The translations under genes were made by a program, and so were the position numbers. A stretch of DNA of 64,000 nt from Dysosmobacter acutus (GTDB lineage Bacteria > Bacillota > Clostridia > Oscillospirales > Oscillospiraceae). The stretch covers positions 372,001 through 436,000 of the forward strand of contig NZ_JAHLQN010000001.1 in assembly GCF_018919205.1 (NCBI RefSeq). Direction: 5' to 3'. The notes beneath the pieces were generated by a model. The model was not told the origin of the DNA. It saw only the letters and a program-made list of their open reading frames with translations, and made no database searches. How positions within the stretch are numbered: position 1 is the stretch's first letter; every line of letters begins with the position of its first letter. This document shows, piece by piece, positions 17,323 through 27,204 of the stretch.

Positions 17323-20300
17323 CGTCCGTCTCCATTTCTTGTCTGTGTTCCACCCCACAAAACCCAGGTCGTCGTTTCGTTCCGGGGTGGGCAGCGTCAT
17401 CTTTGCGCCCAGGGCCACCGGGGTCTGCACCCGCCGTCCCTCCACCACAGTGGTGACAGTGGCAAAGGGCGCGGAGGTGGGTTCCCAGATGGCGAACACC
17501 TGGCGCGGCGCCTTGGAAAGGCCCGCGTATTTATAGATTCTTGCGCCCGGGAGGTAGGACTCTCCGGTGCCGTCGGCGCTGGTATTCCACTCCTTGAGGG
17601 TATAGCCCTCCCGGAAGACCATATCGCCGCCCGCAAGGCGCAGATCACCAAGGGAGGCGTAAGACACCATCAGCCGGAAGCCGTCGGCGGTGACGCCGCC
17701 GTTGAGATCCTGCACCGTCCTGGCGTGGGCGTCGGTGTTTTCCCCATCGTCCACCGCCCGGAAACAGGTGCGCAGCGTCCAGTCCTCCACCAGGTCTCCC
17801 GGCGCCACGGCAGGCCTGGGGGAAAATCCGCCGTCGGTATAAAAGCTGCCGAACCACCAGGCTAAGATCTGTCGGTCTCCCACCTGGCCGGGAAGGGTGA
17901 ATCCTGCGGGCAGCGTTTCGGACACCGTGAGGAAGGTCTTGCCGTCAAAGCCGCCCCTGCCCGCCGTCATCCAGACGGAGGGCTGGGTGGAGTCCACGAA
18001 AAAGGCGTAAAACTCTGCGGCGCTCTCCCGCGCCGGGTCGATGACCGCGCCGTAGGGATACCAGGTGCCGGAGCCGTCAGCCTTTGTGTTCCAGCCGTCA
18101 AAGGCGTCGGTGTAGAAGGAGCGGGAGCGGCCGTAGGGCAGGGTATAGGTGCCGTCGGCGTTGGGCTTCAGCTCCGAGCAGTTGGTGGCGTTGTGAAGAT
18201 GCACCGTAACAGCGCTCCACAGCGCGTACAGATACACGGGGCCGCCGGCGGAGAGGGCCGCGTCAAACTCCGCCCGGGTGACGGCGCTGCCGCTCCGGTC
18301 CAGTGCCCACCCCTGGAATTGATAGCCCGGACGGGTAAAGCCGTATGCGTCGGCGGGAAGGGAGTCGGTCTCCCTGGCCACAGCGCCGCCGCTCAGTGTG
18401 CCGCCGCTGCCGCAGCAGACGGCCCGGCGGTCCACCCAATGGGTATAGTAGGTCTTCAGGGTTCTTTCATAGGCGGATCCGGGGGCGTAGGCCCGGCCGG
18501 TGCCGTCGGGGAACTCCGTCCACCAGCCTAAGGTCTGGCCCGCCTTTGCAAAAACACTACCCGCCATCTTGTCGGGAGAGGATGCCTTTACCATCGTACC
18601 GCCGGAGGCGGAGGTCCCCCCATTGCCATGGAAGGTATAATACGGCTCAGTGCCCCATACGGCATAGAGCCTCTGTCCGGATGAAAGGGCATGCCGCTGC
18701 CCGCCCCAGAGGAGGTCTGTCACCACACCGGAAGAAGGCAGGGCATACTCTGCCTGATCCGTCCAGTCCGCCGCCTCCGGAAGCAGCGCGCCGCCGTCCT
18801 CTATGGCCGCGGTGCAGGCTCCCCGCCCATCGCCGGTGACGCTTTTGCCCCGGCCGTCCAATATCACAAAGCTGCCGCCAAAGTCGTCGCCCCAGATGGC
18901 GTACAGGTCCCGGCTTCCGGCAAAATCGGGCGCGGCGCCGCCGTTTGTGTAATAGGTCCCGCTGAGTCCGTTCTCGTCCGTGCTCCAGCCCAGGAAGGCG
19001 TGGCCCTCCCGCGCCGGCTCCGGCGCGCTGAGCAGCGCGCTGCCGTCGTATTCCGTTGAGAGGGTCTGGTCCGCCGTGGCGCCGTCCTCAAAATGGAAGG
19101 TAAACTCCGCCGCCGGACGGCGAATCTCTATCTCCCGCTCTCCTCCATAGGATGCGATGGACGCGCCGCCGCTGTATAACCGGTTTTGATATCCGCTCTT
19201 ATCCGCGCCCGCGTTGGAGAGGTCCATCGCCCCCGTCACCTCCAGCGCCTTCGCGCCGCTGCCGCCCAAGGCCCGCAGGGCGCCGGGCATGGATACCCAC
19301 AGATTCTCCGCCGCAATGGCCGGCGCGCCGGCGGAACCGACGACCGTTAAGGAGGCGCCGGGCGCAAAATCAAGATACAGCGCGCCGCCCGCCCGGACAG
19401 CCGCGCCGGACGTGCCGTCGATATAGACCTCACCGCTGATGTGCAGATTCAGGTCGCAGGCCGTCTCAATAGGCGCGCCGGTGTACTCCGCTGTCAGCGT
19501 CAGATCGGCGGCCTTGCCCGACCAGCCCGCCCCGGAGCTGTCCTGATAGGGAGAGAGGGAGGCGTCGATGGCCGTATCCCCCAGGCAGACCACTCCGGGG
19601 ACAATGGATACCTTTTTCCCGGCACTGGTGCCGGAGATGGTGTAATTGCTTTTCCACACGGCATACAAATCCGCCGCAGCGCCCTCCGGCACGGTAAACG
19701 ATTCCAGCGGGGGCCGCCCGGCGTCAGGCTTCAGCCCTCAAAGCTGTAATAGCCGGAGGAAAAGCCCTGGCTTGTCAGGTCCGCGTCCGATCCGGGCGCG
19801 GCGGACGCGGCGGCGACCGCCACCTTGCCGGCTCCCGCAGCCGTGACCGTACCTCCGCTGCCGTGGTAGATCACGCCGGTCTCCGGCCGCTCCGCCCAGA
19901 CCGCCTAAAATATCTCCTTGGTGTAGGAGAGCCTGACCGAGGCGGTCTGCCCCGGCTGGTAGACCTTTGCCCCGTTGCTCCAGCCAAGGAATATCCCTCC
20001 GCTTTTTTCCGGCGCACCGATCATGCGGATATCCGCCGCCTGGCTCAGAGGCAGGTTCTGCCGCGCCGCCACGCGGCCGTCGGAGAGGAACAGCACCTCG
20101 CACTCTGTCAGCTCCCAGTAAACATACTCCTGGCCGCTGTATTCCGTCACCACTCGGGCTGTATCATCGGATGTTCCGGCCCGCAGAACCACGTTTGTAC
20201 TCTGTTCATCATAGCCCTCGGCCGTTGGCAGCATGAGCGCGGCACAATTCAGGGCGGGAATGCCCGCCCCGCCGCTCCGGAGGCGGAGGATTCCCTTGGG

Positions 20301-20711
20301 AGCGCTTCCAAAGACCAGCATATTTGCCGTGACGGCGCTCTGCCCCTCCGCGCCGGTGACGCTCAGGCTGTAGGCCGGATCGGTGAGGTTGAAATCCACC
20401 CGGCCGGTGCTGAAGATGCCCGCTACGGACACCTCTCCCGCCGCCTGGATGGTGAGGTGGGTCAGCGTTGCGGAGATGGGCTCCCCGGTATAGGCGCTCT
20501 CCAGCGTCAGCCCGGTGGTGCCGTTATAGCTCCAGCCGATACCCGAAGCCCTCTCCCCAGGGCCTACGGTTTCACCGCCCACATTCAGTGTCTCTCCGGC
20601 GGCATCATAGGCTCGCTCCGACTGGGAAAAACTCTCCTCCGGCGCGTCGTTCCCCTTTGCCGACACGGGCATTGGCAGCAGTGACAGCAGCAGAACCAGC
20701 GCCAGGGCCGG
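17323..20711 (-). pseudogene. Broken secreted InlB-type (Listeria-Bacteroides/Flg_new) repeat protein
   Basis: Read leftward, the product begins with the end of a signal peptide (LLLSLLPMPVSAKG, about 20705-20660) and continues with many GW-rich repeats of the form GWSTDENGLSGTYYTN...LYAIW, as in cell-surface adhesins. Four lesions are visible. The 5' end is fused to an O-antigen-ligase fragment at about 20711. A TAG at 19905-19907 interrupts an otherwise continuous frame (a CAG to TAG change would explain it). A one-base loss in a G run at 19735-19737 shifts frame; reading resumes in the new frame for more than 2.3 kb. The 3' end stops mid-repeat after WNTDKKW at about 17330; beyond that the frame merely runs antisense into the peptidase gene. 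Domain assignment is by repeat pattern. Confidence 0.8.
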
Positions 20712-21744
20712 GTCATAGCGCTCAAAGTAGCCCCCCACCCGGACAGACAGGGTGTCCGGCCCGCCGCCGAACCACAGGCGCTCCGGCACAATGGCCAAAA
20801 CCTCTTTCCAGATATAGATCCGTCCGGAGCCGAAGCTGTCCTCCACACGGCCGTGGAGCAGGGCCGAAAGCTCCCCCGCCGTGGCGCCCAGGGCGTCTCC
20901 CGCAGTATACACCGCCGCCAGGCCCACACATACCAAGGCACAGGAGAGCAGGGCCAGCCGGCCCCGTTTCTCCCGGCACAGCACCGGCGGCAGGATCAGC
21001 GCAGCTCCTATCAGCGCCACATATCCGGCCGCCACCCGCATCCGCACCGCAAGCACGGCGCACAGCACCAGCGGGACCGTTAAAAGAAACCGCTTTCTCT
21101 CCCGGCCCCGGAAAAGCGCCAGCGCAAAGGCAGGGAGCACCGCGCACAGGAGCGCCGCCAGCAGGTCCGCATTTCCAATGGTGGTCAGGTACTGGCCGGA
21201 ATAGGCCTTTCCGGCGTCAAAATAGCTGTAGCCGCCGGGATAGAGCCCGAAGGGATTGGCCCCGGTGAGCTGAATCAGCCCGACAACGGAGAGGATGCTC
21301 ATGGACGCGCCCAACAGACAGAGCATCCACATCCTGGCCCGGCCAAATACGGACACCAGCAGGAAAGACGCGCAGTAGAGAGAGCGTGACAAAGCCCTCG
21401 TTCCTTGACATGCCCCACAGCGCCTCGCTCCGCCAGGGGGAGAGGAGCGTGGATAGCGCGCTCAGCAGCCAGAAAAGCACGATCAGCCTTTGTGGCGCCG
21501 AGGCGCCTTTCCACACCTGACGCGGCTTAGGGCAGCGCGCCTGGCCCAAAAGGGACATCTCTATCCCCAGCACGGCCATGGCCAGGACATATCCGCCGGT
21601 TAAAAACAGAAAACACCGAAATTTCTGTGCGGAAATGGTCTGGTAGTCCCCGGTGACCCACAGCGGGTACACCAGGGCCATCAGCCCCAGATACAGCGCG
21701 GTCAGCCGCTCCGGAAAGGGCGGCCTGAGTTTGATTCGTTTCAT
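20712..21744 (-). pseudogene. Truncated, frameshifted O-antigen-ligase/Wzy-like membrane protein
   Basis: From the ATG at 21744 a polytopic membrane protein reads to a break at the dinucleotide run (AG)4 at 21377-21384; adding one AG unit restores continuous reading from FVTLSL into YCASFLLVSVF. The second part has several more membrane segments and RIYIWKEVLAIVPERLWFGGGPD, typical of O-antigen ligase and Wzy polymerase families in Clostridia. The protein then stops resembling a ligase at ERYD (about 20711) and passes in frame into the signal peptide of a different gene, so the C-terminal third, including the loop and last helices, is gone. Confidence 0.78.
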
Positions 21745-21964
21745 GGGCGCCTCAAAAAGTCCCTGCGGCCAGGGAGAATTTACCTTATTTCCATCATAGC
21801 TTCTTTTCTTCTCCTTTGCAATCGCCATTCCGGTTAAATCCACCGCATACTTTTAGTCCATTGTTACAAACAGCCCCCCTCCTTGCTTCCGCGCGAAAGC
21901 TGTAGTAGACTATAGGGAGCAAAACGTCCGTGTTGAACGGACAGCAGAGAGGGGAGGGGATGAA

Positions 21965-23341
21965 ATGGCCGGACATGGCGCCGTGCTGATGACAGAGGGG
22001 CCCATCTGGAAACGGGTGCTCACCTTTGCGTTTCCCATCCTGCTGGGCAACCTCTTTCAGCAGCTCTACAATGTGGTGGACTCGCTGGTGGTTGGCAATT
22101 TCACCGGCAAGGCCGCGCTGGCGGCGGTCAGCTCCTCTTCCCACCTGATTCTGCTGCTGGTAGGGTTGATCTCCGGCATTTTCATCGGCGCGGGCGTGGT
22201 CATTGCCCGTTATTATGGCGCCGGGGCCATGGAGCAGGTCAGCACGGCCGTCCACACCACCGTGGCCTTTGCGCTGATTTCAGGCGTGGTGCTGACCGTC
22301 TGCGGCGTTGGACTCACCCCGTTTCTCTTACGGCTGATGGGCACGCCGGAAAACGTGCTGCCCAACTCCATTTTGTACTTTCGCATGTACTTCTCGGGTG
22401 TGCTGTTCATCGCGCTGTACAACACGGTCAACGGCATCCTCCAGGCCGTGGGGGACAGCCGCCATCCCCTGTACTTTCTGATCACCGCCGCAGTGCTCAA
22501 CGCCGTTTTGGACCTGCTGTTTGTGGCAGGCCTCAACTGGGGCGTGGCCGGGGCGGGGGCCGCCACCGTCATCGCCCAGGGACTCAGCGCCCTTTTGGGG
22601 CTGCGGCACCTGCTGCGGGCAGAGAGACCTCACCGCCTGATTCCCCGGAACATCCGTCTGGACCGGCCCATGCTCCGGGAGATTCTGCAGACGGGGCTGC
22701 CCTCCGGGCTGCAGAGCTCCATCATCGCCCTGGCCAACACGGTGATGCAGTCCCACATCAACTCCTTTGGGGAGGACGCCATGGCCGGCTGCGGGTCCTA
22801 CATGAAGATCGAGGGCTTTGCCTTTCTGCCGGTCACCATCTTTGCCATGGCCATGACCACCTTTATCAGCCAGAACTTAGGCGCCCGTCAATATGACCGG
22901 GCCAGGCGGGGCGCCCGGTTCGGCATGGCGGCCAGCATGCTTTTGTCGGAGCTCATCGGTGTGCTCATCTACTTTTTATCCCCATGGCTCATTGCCCTTT
23001 TCAACAGCGATCCGGCGGTGGTGGCCGTGGGCGTGGCCCAGGCCAGGACCATGGCGCCCTTCTACTTTCTGCTGGCCTTTTCCCACAGCGTCTCCGGCAC
23101 GCTGCGGGGCGCGGGGCTGGCGGTGGTCCCCATGGGCGTGATGGTGGTGTGCTGGTGTGTGGTCCGGGTGAGCTACGTCACTTTGATCCTCCGTTTCTTC
23201 AACGACATCCGCTTTGTCTTCTGGGGCTACCCTCTCACCTGGAGTCTCAGCTGCATCGTCCTTGCCATCTACTTTTTAAAGGCCGACTGGCTTCACCATT
23301 TTGACCGGAGGGAACCTTCCGATCCGCCCGCAGACTCCTGA
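21965..23341 (+). CDS. MATE family efflux transporter
   Basis: A 458-residue, 12-helix membrane protein with the two-fold MATE architecture: PILLGNLFQQLYNVVDSLVVG in the first helix pair and the matching segment LPSGLQSSIIALANTVMQSHI at the start of the second half. MATE proteins export cationic or other small molecules against Na+ or H+ gradients across the cytoplasmic membrane. GGGGAGGGGATGAA precedes the start. It is a single-gene unit ended by a terminator; substrate unknown. Confidence 0.93.
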   Translation: MAGHGAVLMTEGPIWKRVLTFAFPILLGNLFQQLYNVVDSLVVGNFTGKAALAAVSSSSHLILLLVGLISGIFIGAGVVIARYYGAGAMEQVSTAVHTTVAFALISGVVLTVCGVGLTPFLLRLMGTPENVLPNSILYFRMYFSGVLFIALYNTVNGILQAVGDSRHPLYFLITAAVLNAVLDLLFVAGLNWGVAGAGAATVIAQGLSALLGLRHLLRAERPHRLIPRNIRLDRPMLREILQTGLPSGLQSSIIALANTVMQSHINSFGEDAMAGCGSYMKIEGFAFLPVTIFAMAMTTFISQNLGARQYDRARRGARFGMAASMLLSELIGVLIYFLSPWLIALFNSDPAVVAVGVAQARTMAPFYFLLAFSHSVSGTLRGAGLAVVPMGVMVVCWCVVRVSYVTLILRFFNDIRFVFWGYPLTWSLSCIVLAIYFLKADWLHHFDRREPSDPPADS

Positions 23342-23347
23342 ACCACA

Positions 23348-23374
23348 AAAAGGGACGGCTGAGCCGTCCCTTTT
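23348..23374. terminator. Bidirectional terminator between MATE gene and nuclease gene
   Basis: Palindrome with about 12 bp per arm (AAAAGGGACGGC and its complement) between two convergent genes. Confidence 0.85.
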
Positions 23375-23381
23375 CTCTGTC

Positions 23382-24227
23382 TTACGGGTTGCACTGGCCG
23401 CAGGGCGTGTACCCCTGGGCTATCAGCGCCTCCCGGCTGCCTGTATAGGTCTGCTTGTTGCTCTTGTTCATGGAGGACACGCCGGAGCAGTCCGGGTTGT
23501 GGAACTTATGGGAGCTGGTGTTCAGGATGTAGGATACATCGGCCGCCCCGCCGCCACCCTGCTCTTCAGGGCAGCTTTCTCCGGTGGCATAGTCGATGTC
23601 CACTCCCGGCTGGCAGTTGTAGACATAGACGTTGAAGCAGACGCCGTCGCCGGAGTCCTCCACAGACCAGCCCTCCATCTGGACGCCGCGGGCCACCAGG
23701 TCTTCACCCTCAAAAATCGGAGTGACCCGGTAGAGGACATGGTGCTCCGTCTCCTTCACGTAGTCGGCCACCAGGTTTTCAAAGGGCAGCATGCCGTCCA
23801 CGTTCATATAGCGGGTGCCGGTAATGAGATTTTGCTCATTGGCATTTTCCCCTGTCAGCTGATAGCCGATCAGGTGACAGCGGTTGTAGAGGTACTTGCC
23901 GTCCACGCAGTCGTACTTCACCGTCTGCCAGCCGCTGGGCTTCACGGAGCCGATGCTGCCCCTCTCCTCCGTGGGCATCAGGTCCGCCCCGACGCAGGCA
24001 AACGCCGGGCCGCACCGGCCCAGCGCGTCTAATTCGCCGTAGGTTTCAAAGGAGTCGGAGGTGATCTCCTCCGCCGTAAACTCCGGCTCGTTGTCGTTGA
24101 GGAGCACATAGGGCTCACCGGAAAACTCCGGGATGTCCCCCAGGGAAAACGACAGTTCCCGGGGCTGCGGGGCGCAGCCGGCCAATACCAGCAGCGCCAG
24201 AAAAACAGGCAGCAGCTTTTGTTTCAT
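23382..24227 (-). CDS. DNA/RNA non-specific endonuclease lipoprotein with C-terminal metal-binding motif
   Basis: Lipoprotein signal with lipobox LAGC (Cys18 from the ATG at 24227). The central domain is a beta-beta-alpha-Me nuclease: YLYNRCHLIGYQLTGENANEQNLITGT contains the catalytic histidine and metal-binding asparagine, as in DNA-entry nucleases of the EndA type. The last 50 residues (KFHNPDCSGV...GYTPCGQCNP) are the cysteine-rich small domain often appended to secreted nucleases. It would degrade extracellular DNA or act during DNA uptake. It overlaps the upstream small gene by four bases. Confidence 0.9.
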   Translation of the reverse strand: MKQKLLPVFLALLVLAGCAPQPRELSFSLGDIPEFSGEPYVLLNDNEPEFTAEEITSDSFETYGELDALGRCGPAFACVGADLMPTEERGSIGSVKPSGWQTVKYDCVDGKYLYNRCHLIGYQLTGENANEQNLITGTRYMNVDGMLPFENLVADYVKETEHHVLYRVTPIFEGEDLVARGVQMEGWSVEDSGDGVCFNVYVYNCQPGVDIDYATGESCPEEQGGGGAADVSYILNTSSHKFHNPDCSGVSSMNKSNKQTYTGSREALIAQGYTPCGQCNP

Positions 24228-24625
24228 CGCACATAGACCTCCTCTGTGATCCGCTGGTGGGAGGAGCCTGCAAACTCCTCCCTGCAGGTCAGGTTCCAGC
24301 CGTCCAGAGAGAGGCTGAAAAAAACATCCGCGGGGTAGACCCGATTCCACCGATAGAGGATTACCTGCTCCACCCGGTCCGCAACGGGCCGAACATCCTG
24401 ATCCTCCACAAAGCAGAACTCGCCTTCCCCCGCAAGGGACAAGCAGTCCTCATGTACCGTGATCTCCGCCCCGGCCGGAAACTGACCTTGGGAATACGCG
24501 TTCATCCAAAGCCGTCTTCCGGCACAGCGCCGGAGAATACGCGCCCGCAGCATGCGGTCCCGGCTCTGCCGCCGGGCATGGAACAGCATGCCGTTGTTGT
24601 CATCCACGCAGGCGATCAAAATCAT
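24224..24625 (-). CDS. Small conserved protein of unknown function upstream of the nuclease
   Basis: A 133-residue soluble protein opening with MILIACVDDNNGMLFHARRQSRD. The start resembles a family of uncharacterised clostridial proteins, some of which carry misleading nuclease names in databases; I see no nuclease or metal-binding motif. It ends in the ATGA that starts the nuclease gene, so the two are translationally coupled and probably work together. Confidence 0.75.
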   Translation of the reverse strand: MILIACVDDNNGMLFHARRQSRDRMLRARILRRCAGRRLWMNAYSQGQFPAGAEITVHEDCLSLAGEGEFCFVEDQDVRPVADRVEQVILYRWNRVYPADVFFSLSLDGWNLTCREEFAGSSHQRITEEVYVR

Positions 24626-24721
24626 CTCTTCCCGCTCCTTTCAGCCAGCGCACCGGCCACAGGATACTATAGCACACCTGTGCTCCGCAGAAAAGACGAG
24701 GTTCCCCAAAAGGGTCCCCCG

Positions 24722-25084
24722 CTATTCCCCAGTCAAAGGCAGCCCGACCATTCTGTTGTTTCCGCCCCACTGGCACATACAGTCCAAAACCGGAATCAGC
24801 GTTTTTCCTCTTTGCGAAAGGCTGTATTCCACTTTGGGCGGAATCTGTGGATATTCCGTCCGTACAATGAGCTGATCCCTTTCCAGTTCTTTTAAAGTGA
24901 GGCTGAGGGTCTTATGGGAAATTGTCCCTATTTTTCTTTTCAATTCATTGTATCGGATCACTTCACATTCCGATAACCAATACAAAATGATCATTTTGTA
25001 TTTTCCACCTATGAGCGATAGCGTATAGCCAAAGTCCGTTTTATCAATCGGGGTTCCAACGGACATACAGGATTCTTTATCCAA
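24722..25084 (-). CDS. HxlR-family winged-helix transcriptional regulator
   Basis: A 120-residue MarR/HxlR-type protein. Its core is IGGKYKMIILYWLSECEVIRYNELKRKI (first helices), SHKTLSLTLKELERDQLI (recognition helix) and a beta wing ending in VEYSLSQRGKTLIPVLD. Only the N-terminal cysteine (residue 6) could sense redox or electrophiles. A TTG start at 25084 is favoured because AAAGGAG lies nine bases upstream; an ATG six codons later is possible. It is divergent from a flavodoxin-like reductase and very likely controls it. Confidence 0.88.
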   Translation of the reverse strand: MDKESCMSVGTPIDKTDFGYTLSLIGGKYKMIILYWLSECEVIRYNELKRKIGTISHKTLSLTLKELERDQLIVRTEYPQIPPKVEYSLSQRGKTLIPVLDCMCQWGGNNRMVGLPLTGE

Positions 25085-25087
25085 TAG

Positions 25088-25111
25088 GATACTCTCCTTT
25101 CAGATAGTATC
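25088..25111. promoter_or_regulatory. Candidate HxlR operator
   Basis: Inverted repeat GATACT (25088-25093), 12 bases, AGTATC (25106-25111) in the divergent spacer directly upstream of the regulator; a likely autoregulatory site. Confidence 0.5.
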
Positions 25112-25187
25112 TAACTTTAATGTGCGTACTTTGTTTTTACTTTATGTGTGCTACAATTATATCATAAAAACAGGGAGGTGTACTGAT

Positions 25188-25745
25188 ATGGCAAAAAAAT
25201 TTGTTATTTTAAATGGAAGCCCCAGGGCAAACGGAAACACAAAGGCACTGATTCAAGCTTTCATGAAAGGTGCTGAGGCCGCAGGGAACGAGACCATCTG
25301 TTTTGATTTGCAGAAAATGAACATCCATGGCTGTCTGGGTTGTACCAAAGGCGGAAAAAATCCGGACAGCCCCTGTGTTCAAAAGGATGATATGGAGAAA
25401 ATTTATCCCGCATATCAGGCTGCGGATGCTGTGGTTCTTGCCTCGCCCATGTACTATTGGGGAATCAGCGGACAGCTGAAATGTGCTTTTGACCGTTTAT
25501 TTGCGGTGGCGGAAATTGATCCTCATTATGAAAATCCCAAAAAAGATTGTGTTCTGCTGATGGCGGCGGAGGGCGATACAGAAAGTAATTTCGCACCTGT
25601 AAAGGCATTTTATGAAGGACTGGTGTCTCATTTGGGCTGGAACAACTCAGGCATTGTCTATGCGGGCGGAAATATGGAAACAGGAGATATTTACAATCAC
25701 CCGGAGCAGTTGGAACAGGCTGAGCAGTTGGGACTATCTATTTAA
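25188..25745 (+). CDS. Flavodoxin-fold NAD(P)H-dependent FMN reductase-like protein
   Basis: The 185-residue protein starts with FVILNGSPRANGNT, the FMN phosphate loop, and has LASPMYYWGISGQLKCAFDR, the second flavin-contact segment. Between them lies a short cysteine cluster (MNIHGCLGCTKGG...PCVQKDD), as in iron-sulfur flavoproteins, though the spacing looks incomplete for a 4Fe-4S site. GGGAGGTG precedes the ATG at 25188; an upstream in-frame ATG lacks a ribosome site. Regulation by the divergent HxlR protein is likely. Base composition is more A+T-rich than the neighbours. Confidence 0.88.
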   Translation: MAKKFVILNGSPRANGNTKALIQAFMKGAEAAGNETICFDLQKMNIHGCLGCTKGGKNPDSPCVQKDDMEKIYPAYQAADAVVLASPMYYWGISGQLKCAFDRLFAVAEIDPHYENPKKDCVLLMAAEGDTESNFAPVKAFYEGLVSHLGWNNSGIVYAGGNMETGDIYNHPEQLEQAEQLGLSI

Positions 25746-25872
25746 ATCTCAGCAAGGAACACCTCCTCCGCCCGTCGGGCGGCTGTTCATAGCAGGCGCT
25801 GACATTGGCTCAACGATCCTTCCAAGGACCGGATACCCATCATATGAAAACCCTTTGGGTAAATCTGAAGAA

Positions 25873-25914
25873 ACACGCCAAAAACCGCTCCGAACGGAGC
25901 GGTTTTTGGCGTGT
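25873..25914. terminator. Bidirectional terminator between flavoprotein and ald genes
   Basis: A 20-bp perfect palindrome (arms 25873-25892 and 25895-25914) with an AA loop between convergent genes. Confidence 0.85.
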
Positions 25915-25943
25915 GTGTATGACTCATGGGACCGGTGAGAGAG

Positions 25944-27062
25944 TTATTCCAGCCCCAGTGCCCTCTCAGGAGAGATATAGGGGCGGTCCTGCTTACGCCC
26001 GGTTTCTTCCAGTGTGAGCTGCCCCTGATAGAAGCACAGCCCGCGCCGCAGACCCGCGTCCTCACTCAACGCCCGGACCACGCCCTTATCCGCAATGGCC
26101 AGGGCATAGGGCAGAGTGGAGTTGCACAGCGCCACGGAGGCATCCCTGGGATAGGCCCCGGGGATGTTGCCCACGCAGTAGTGGAGCACGCCCTCCTCAG
26201 TATAGGTGGGGTCGGAGTGATAGGTGCAGCGGCAGGTCTCGATCGCGCCGCCCTCATCGCAGGCCACATCCACGATCATGGCGTCATCCTTCATCTGCCG
26301 GACCAGCTCCCGGGAGACCAGGTGGTCGGTACGCCACTTGGGCCACAGAATGCAGTTGATCAGAAGGTCGGTCTGCTTCACCAGCCGCTCGATGTTCTCC
26401 TGGTTGGACTGGACGAACTCCACATTGGGACCCAGCTTCATCTTGGCGTGCTCCAGGCTGTAATAGTCCACGTCCACCAGCGAAACCATGTTGCCGCAGC
26501 CGGCGGCCAGCTCCGCCGCGCCGATTCCAACGCAGCCGGCGCCGATGATGGTGACTCTTGGAGCGGAGAGCCCGTCTATCTTCGCGTAGAGACGTCCCCG
26601 TCCGCCGTTGGTGCTCTTGGCGTATTCACAGGCGGCCAGGAACCCGCCCTTGCCCGCGATCTCACTCATGGGGCGCAGCATGGGGAACTTTCCGGCCCGG
26701 TCGATCACATCCTCATAGGCGATGCCGGTGACGCCGGCCTCCAGACAGACATCGGTCTGCTCCCGGGAGCCGTTGGAGTGGATATAGGTGAAAACGATCA
26801 GGCCCCTGCGCATATAGGGGTACTCCTTCGGGAGTATCTCCTTGACCTTATAGACCATGTCCGCCCGCTCATAGGCCTCTTTGACATCCACTATCTCCGC
26901 GCCGGCGGCGGCATACTGTTCATTGGAAAAACCGCTGAGCAGTCCCGCGTTCCGCTCTATCAGGACGGTGTGGCCGTGGGCGCAGAGCTCCCTGACCGCG
27001 CTGGGAGAGGCGGCGACCCGCCCTTCATCCTTTTTGATCTCCTTCAAAACAGAAATGATCAT
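25944..27062 (-). CDS. ald: Alanine dehydrogenase
   Basis: Oxidises L-alanine to pyruvate, ammonia and NADH. The 372-residue protein begins with VLKEIKKDEGRVAASP, the substrate-binding start of the family, and has the NAD motif TIIGAGCVGIGAAELAAGCG followed by SLVDVD. DGGGRGRLYAK-like and DVACDEGGAIETCR segments are also typical. It is the last gene of the sigma-54 operon, after the symporter. In a Stickland pairing it supplies reducing equivalents for the reductase encoded upstream. Confidence 0.93.
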   Translation of the reverse strand: MIISVLKEIKKDEGRVAASPSAVRELCAHGHTVLIERNAGLLSGFSNEQYAAAGAEIVDVKEAYERADMVYKVKEILPKEYPYMRRGLIVFTYIHSNGSREQTDVCLEAGVTGIAYEDVIDRAGKFPMLRPMSEIAGKGGFLAACEYAKSTNGGRGRLYAKIDGLSAPRVTIIGAGCVGIGAAELAAGCGNMVSLVDVDYYSLEHAKMKLGPNVEFVQSNQENIERLVKQTDLLINCILWPKWRTDHLVSRELVRQMKDDAMIVDVACDEGGAIETCRCTYHSDPTYTEEGVLHYCVGNIPGAYPRDASVALCNSTLPYALAIADKGVVRALSEDAGLRRGLCFYQGQLTLEETGRKQDRPYISPERALGLE

Positions 27063-27204
27063 AACGTATCTACCTCATCATTCTCAAAAATATGGCGTCT
27101 CCCGGACTGCCTCCCCGGCTCCCGTACGCGGGATATATCCGCGGACTCCTCCTCCGGCAGGGGACAGGGTTCAGAGCCGGGACACGGCCTTTTGACGGCG
27201 GAGC

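Noticed and set aside
25760..25800. CCGCCCG/CGGGCGG hairpin as terminator of the flavoprotein gene
   Set aside because: It lacks a T run; the 20-bp palindrome 100 bases further on is a better terminator.
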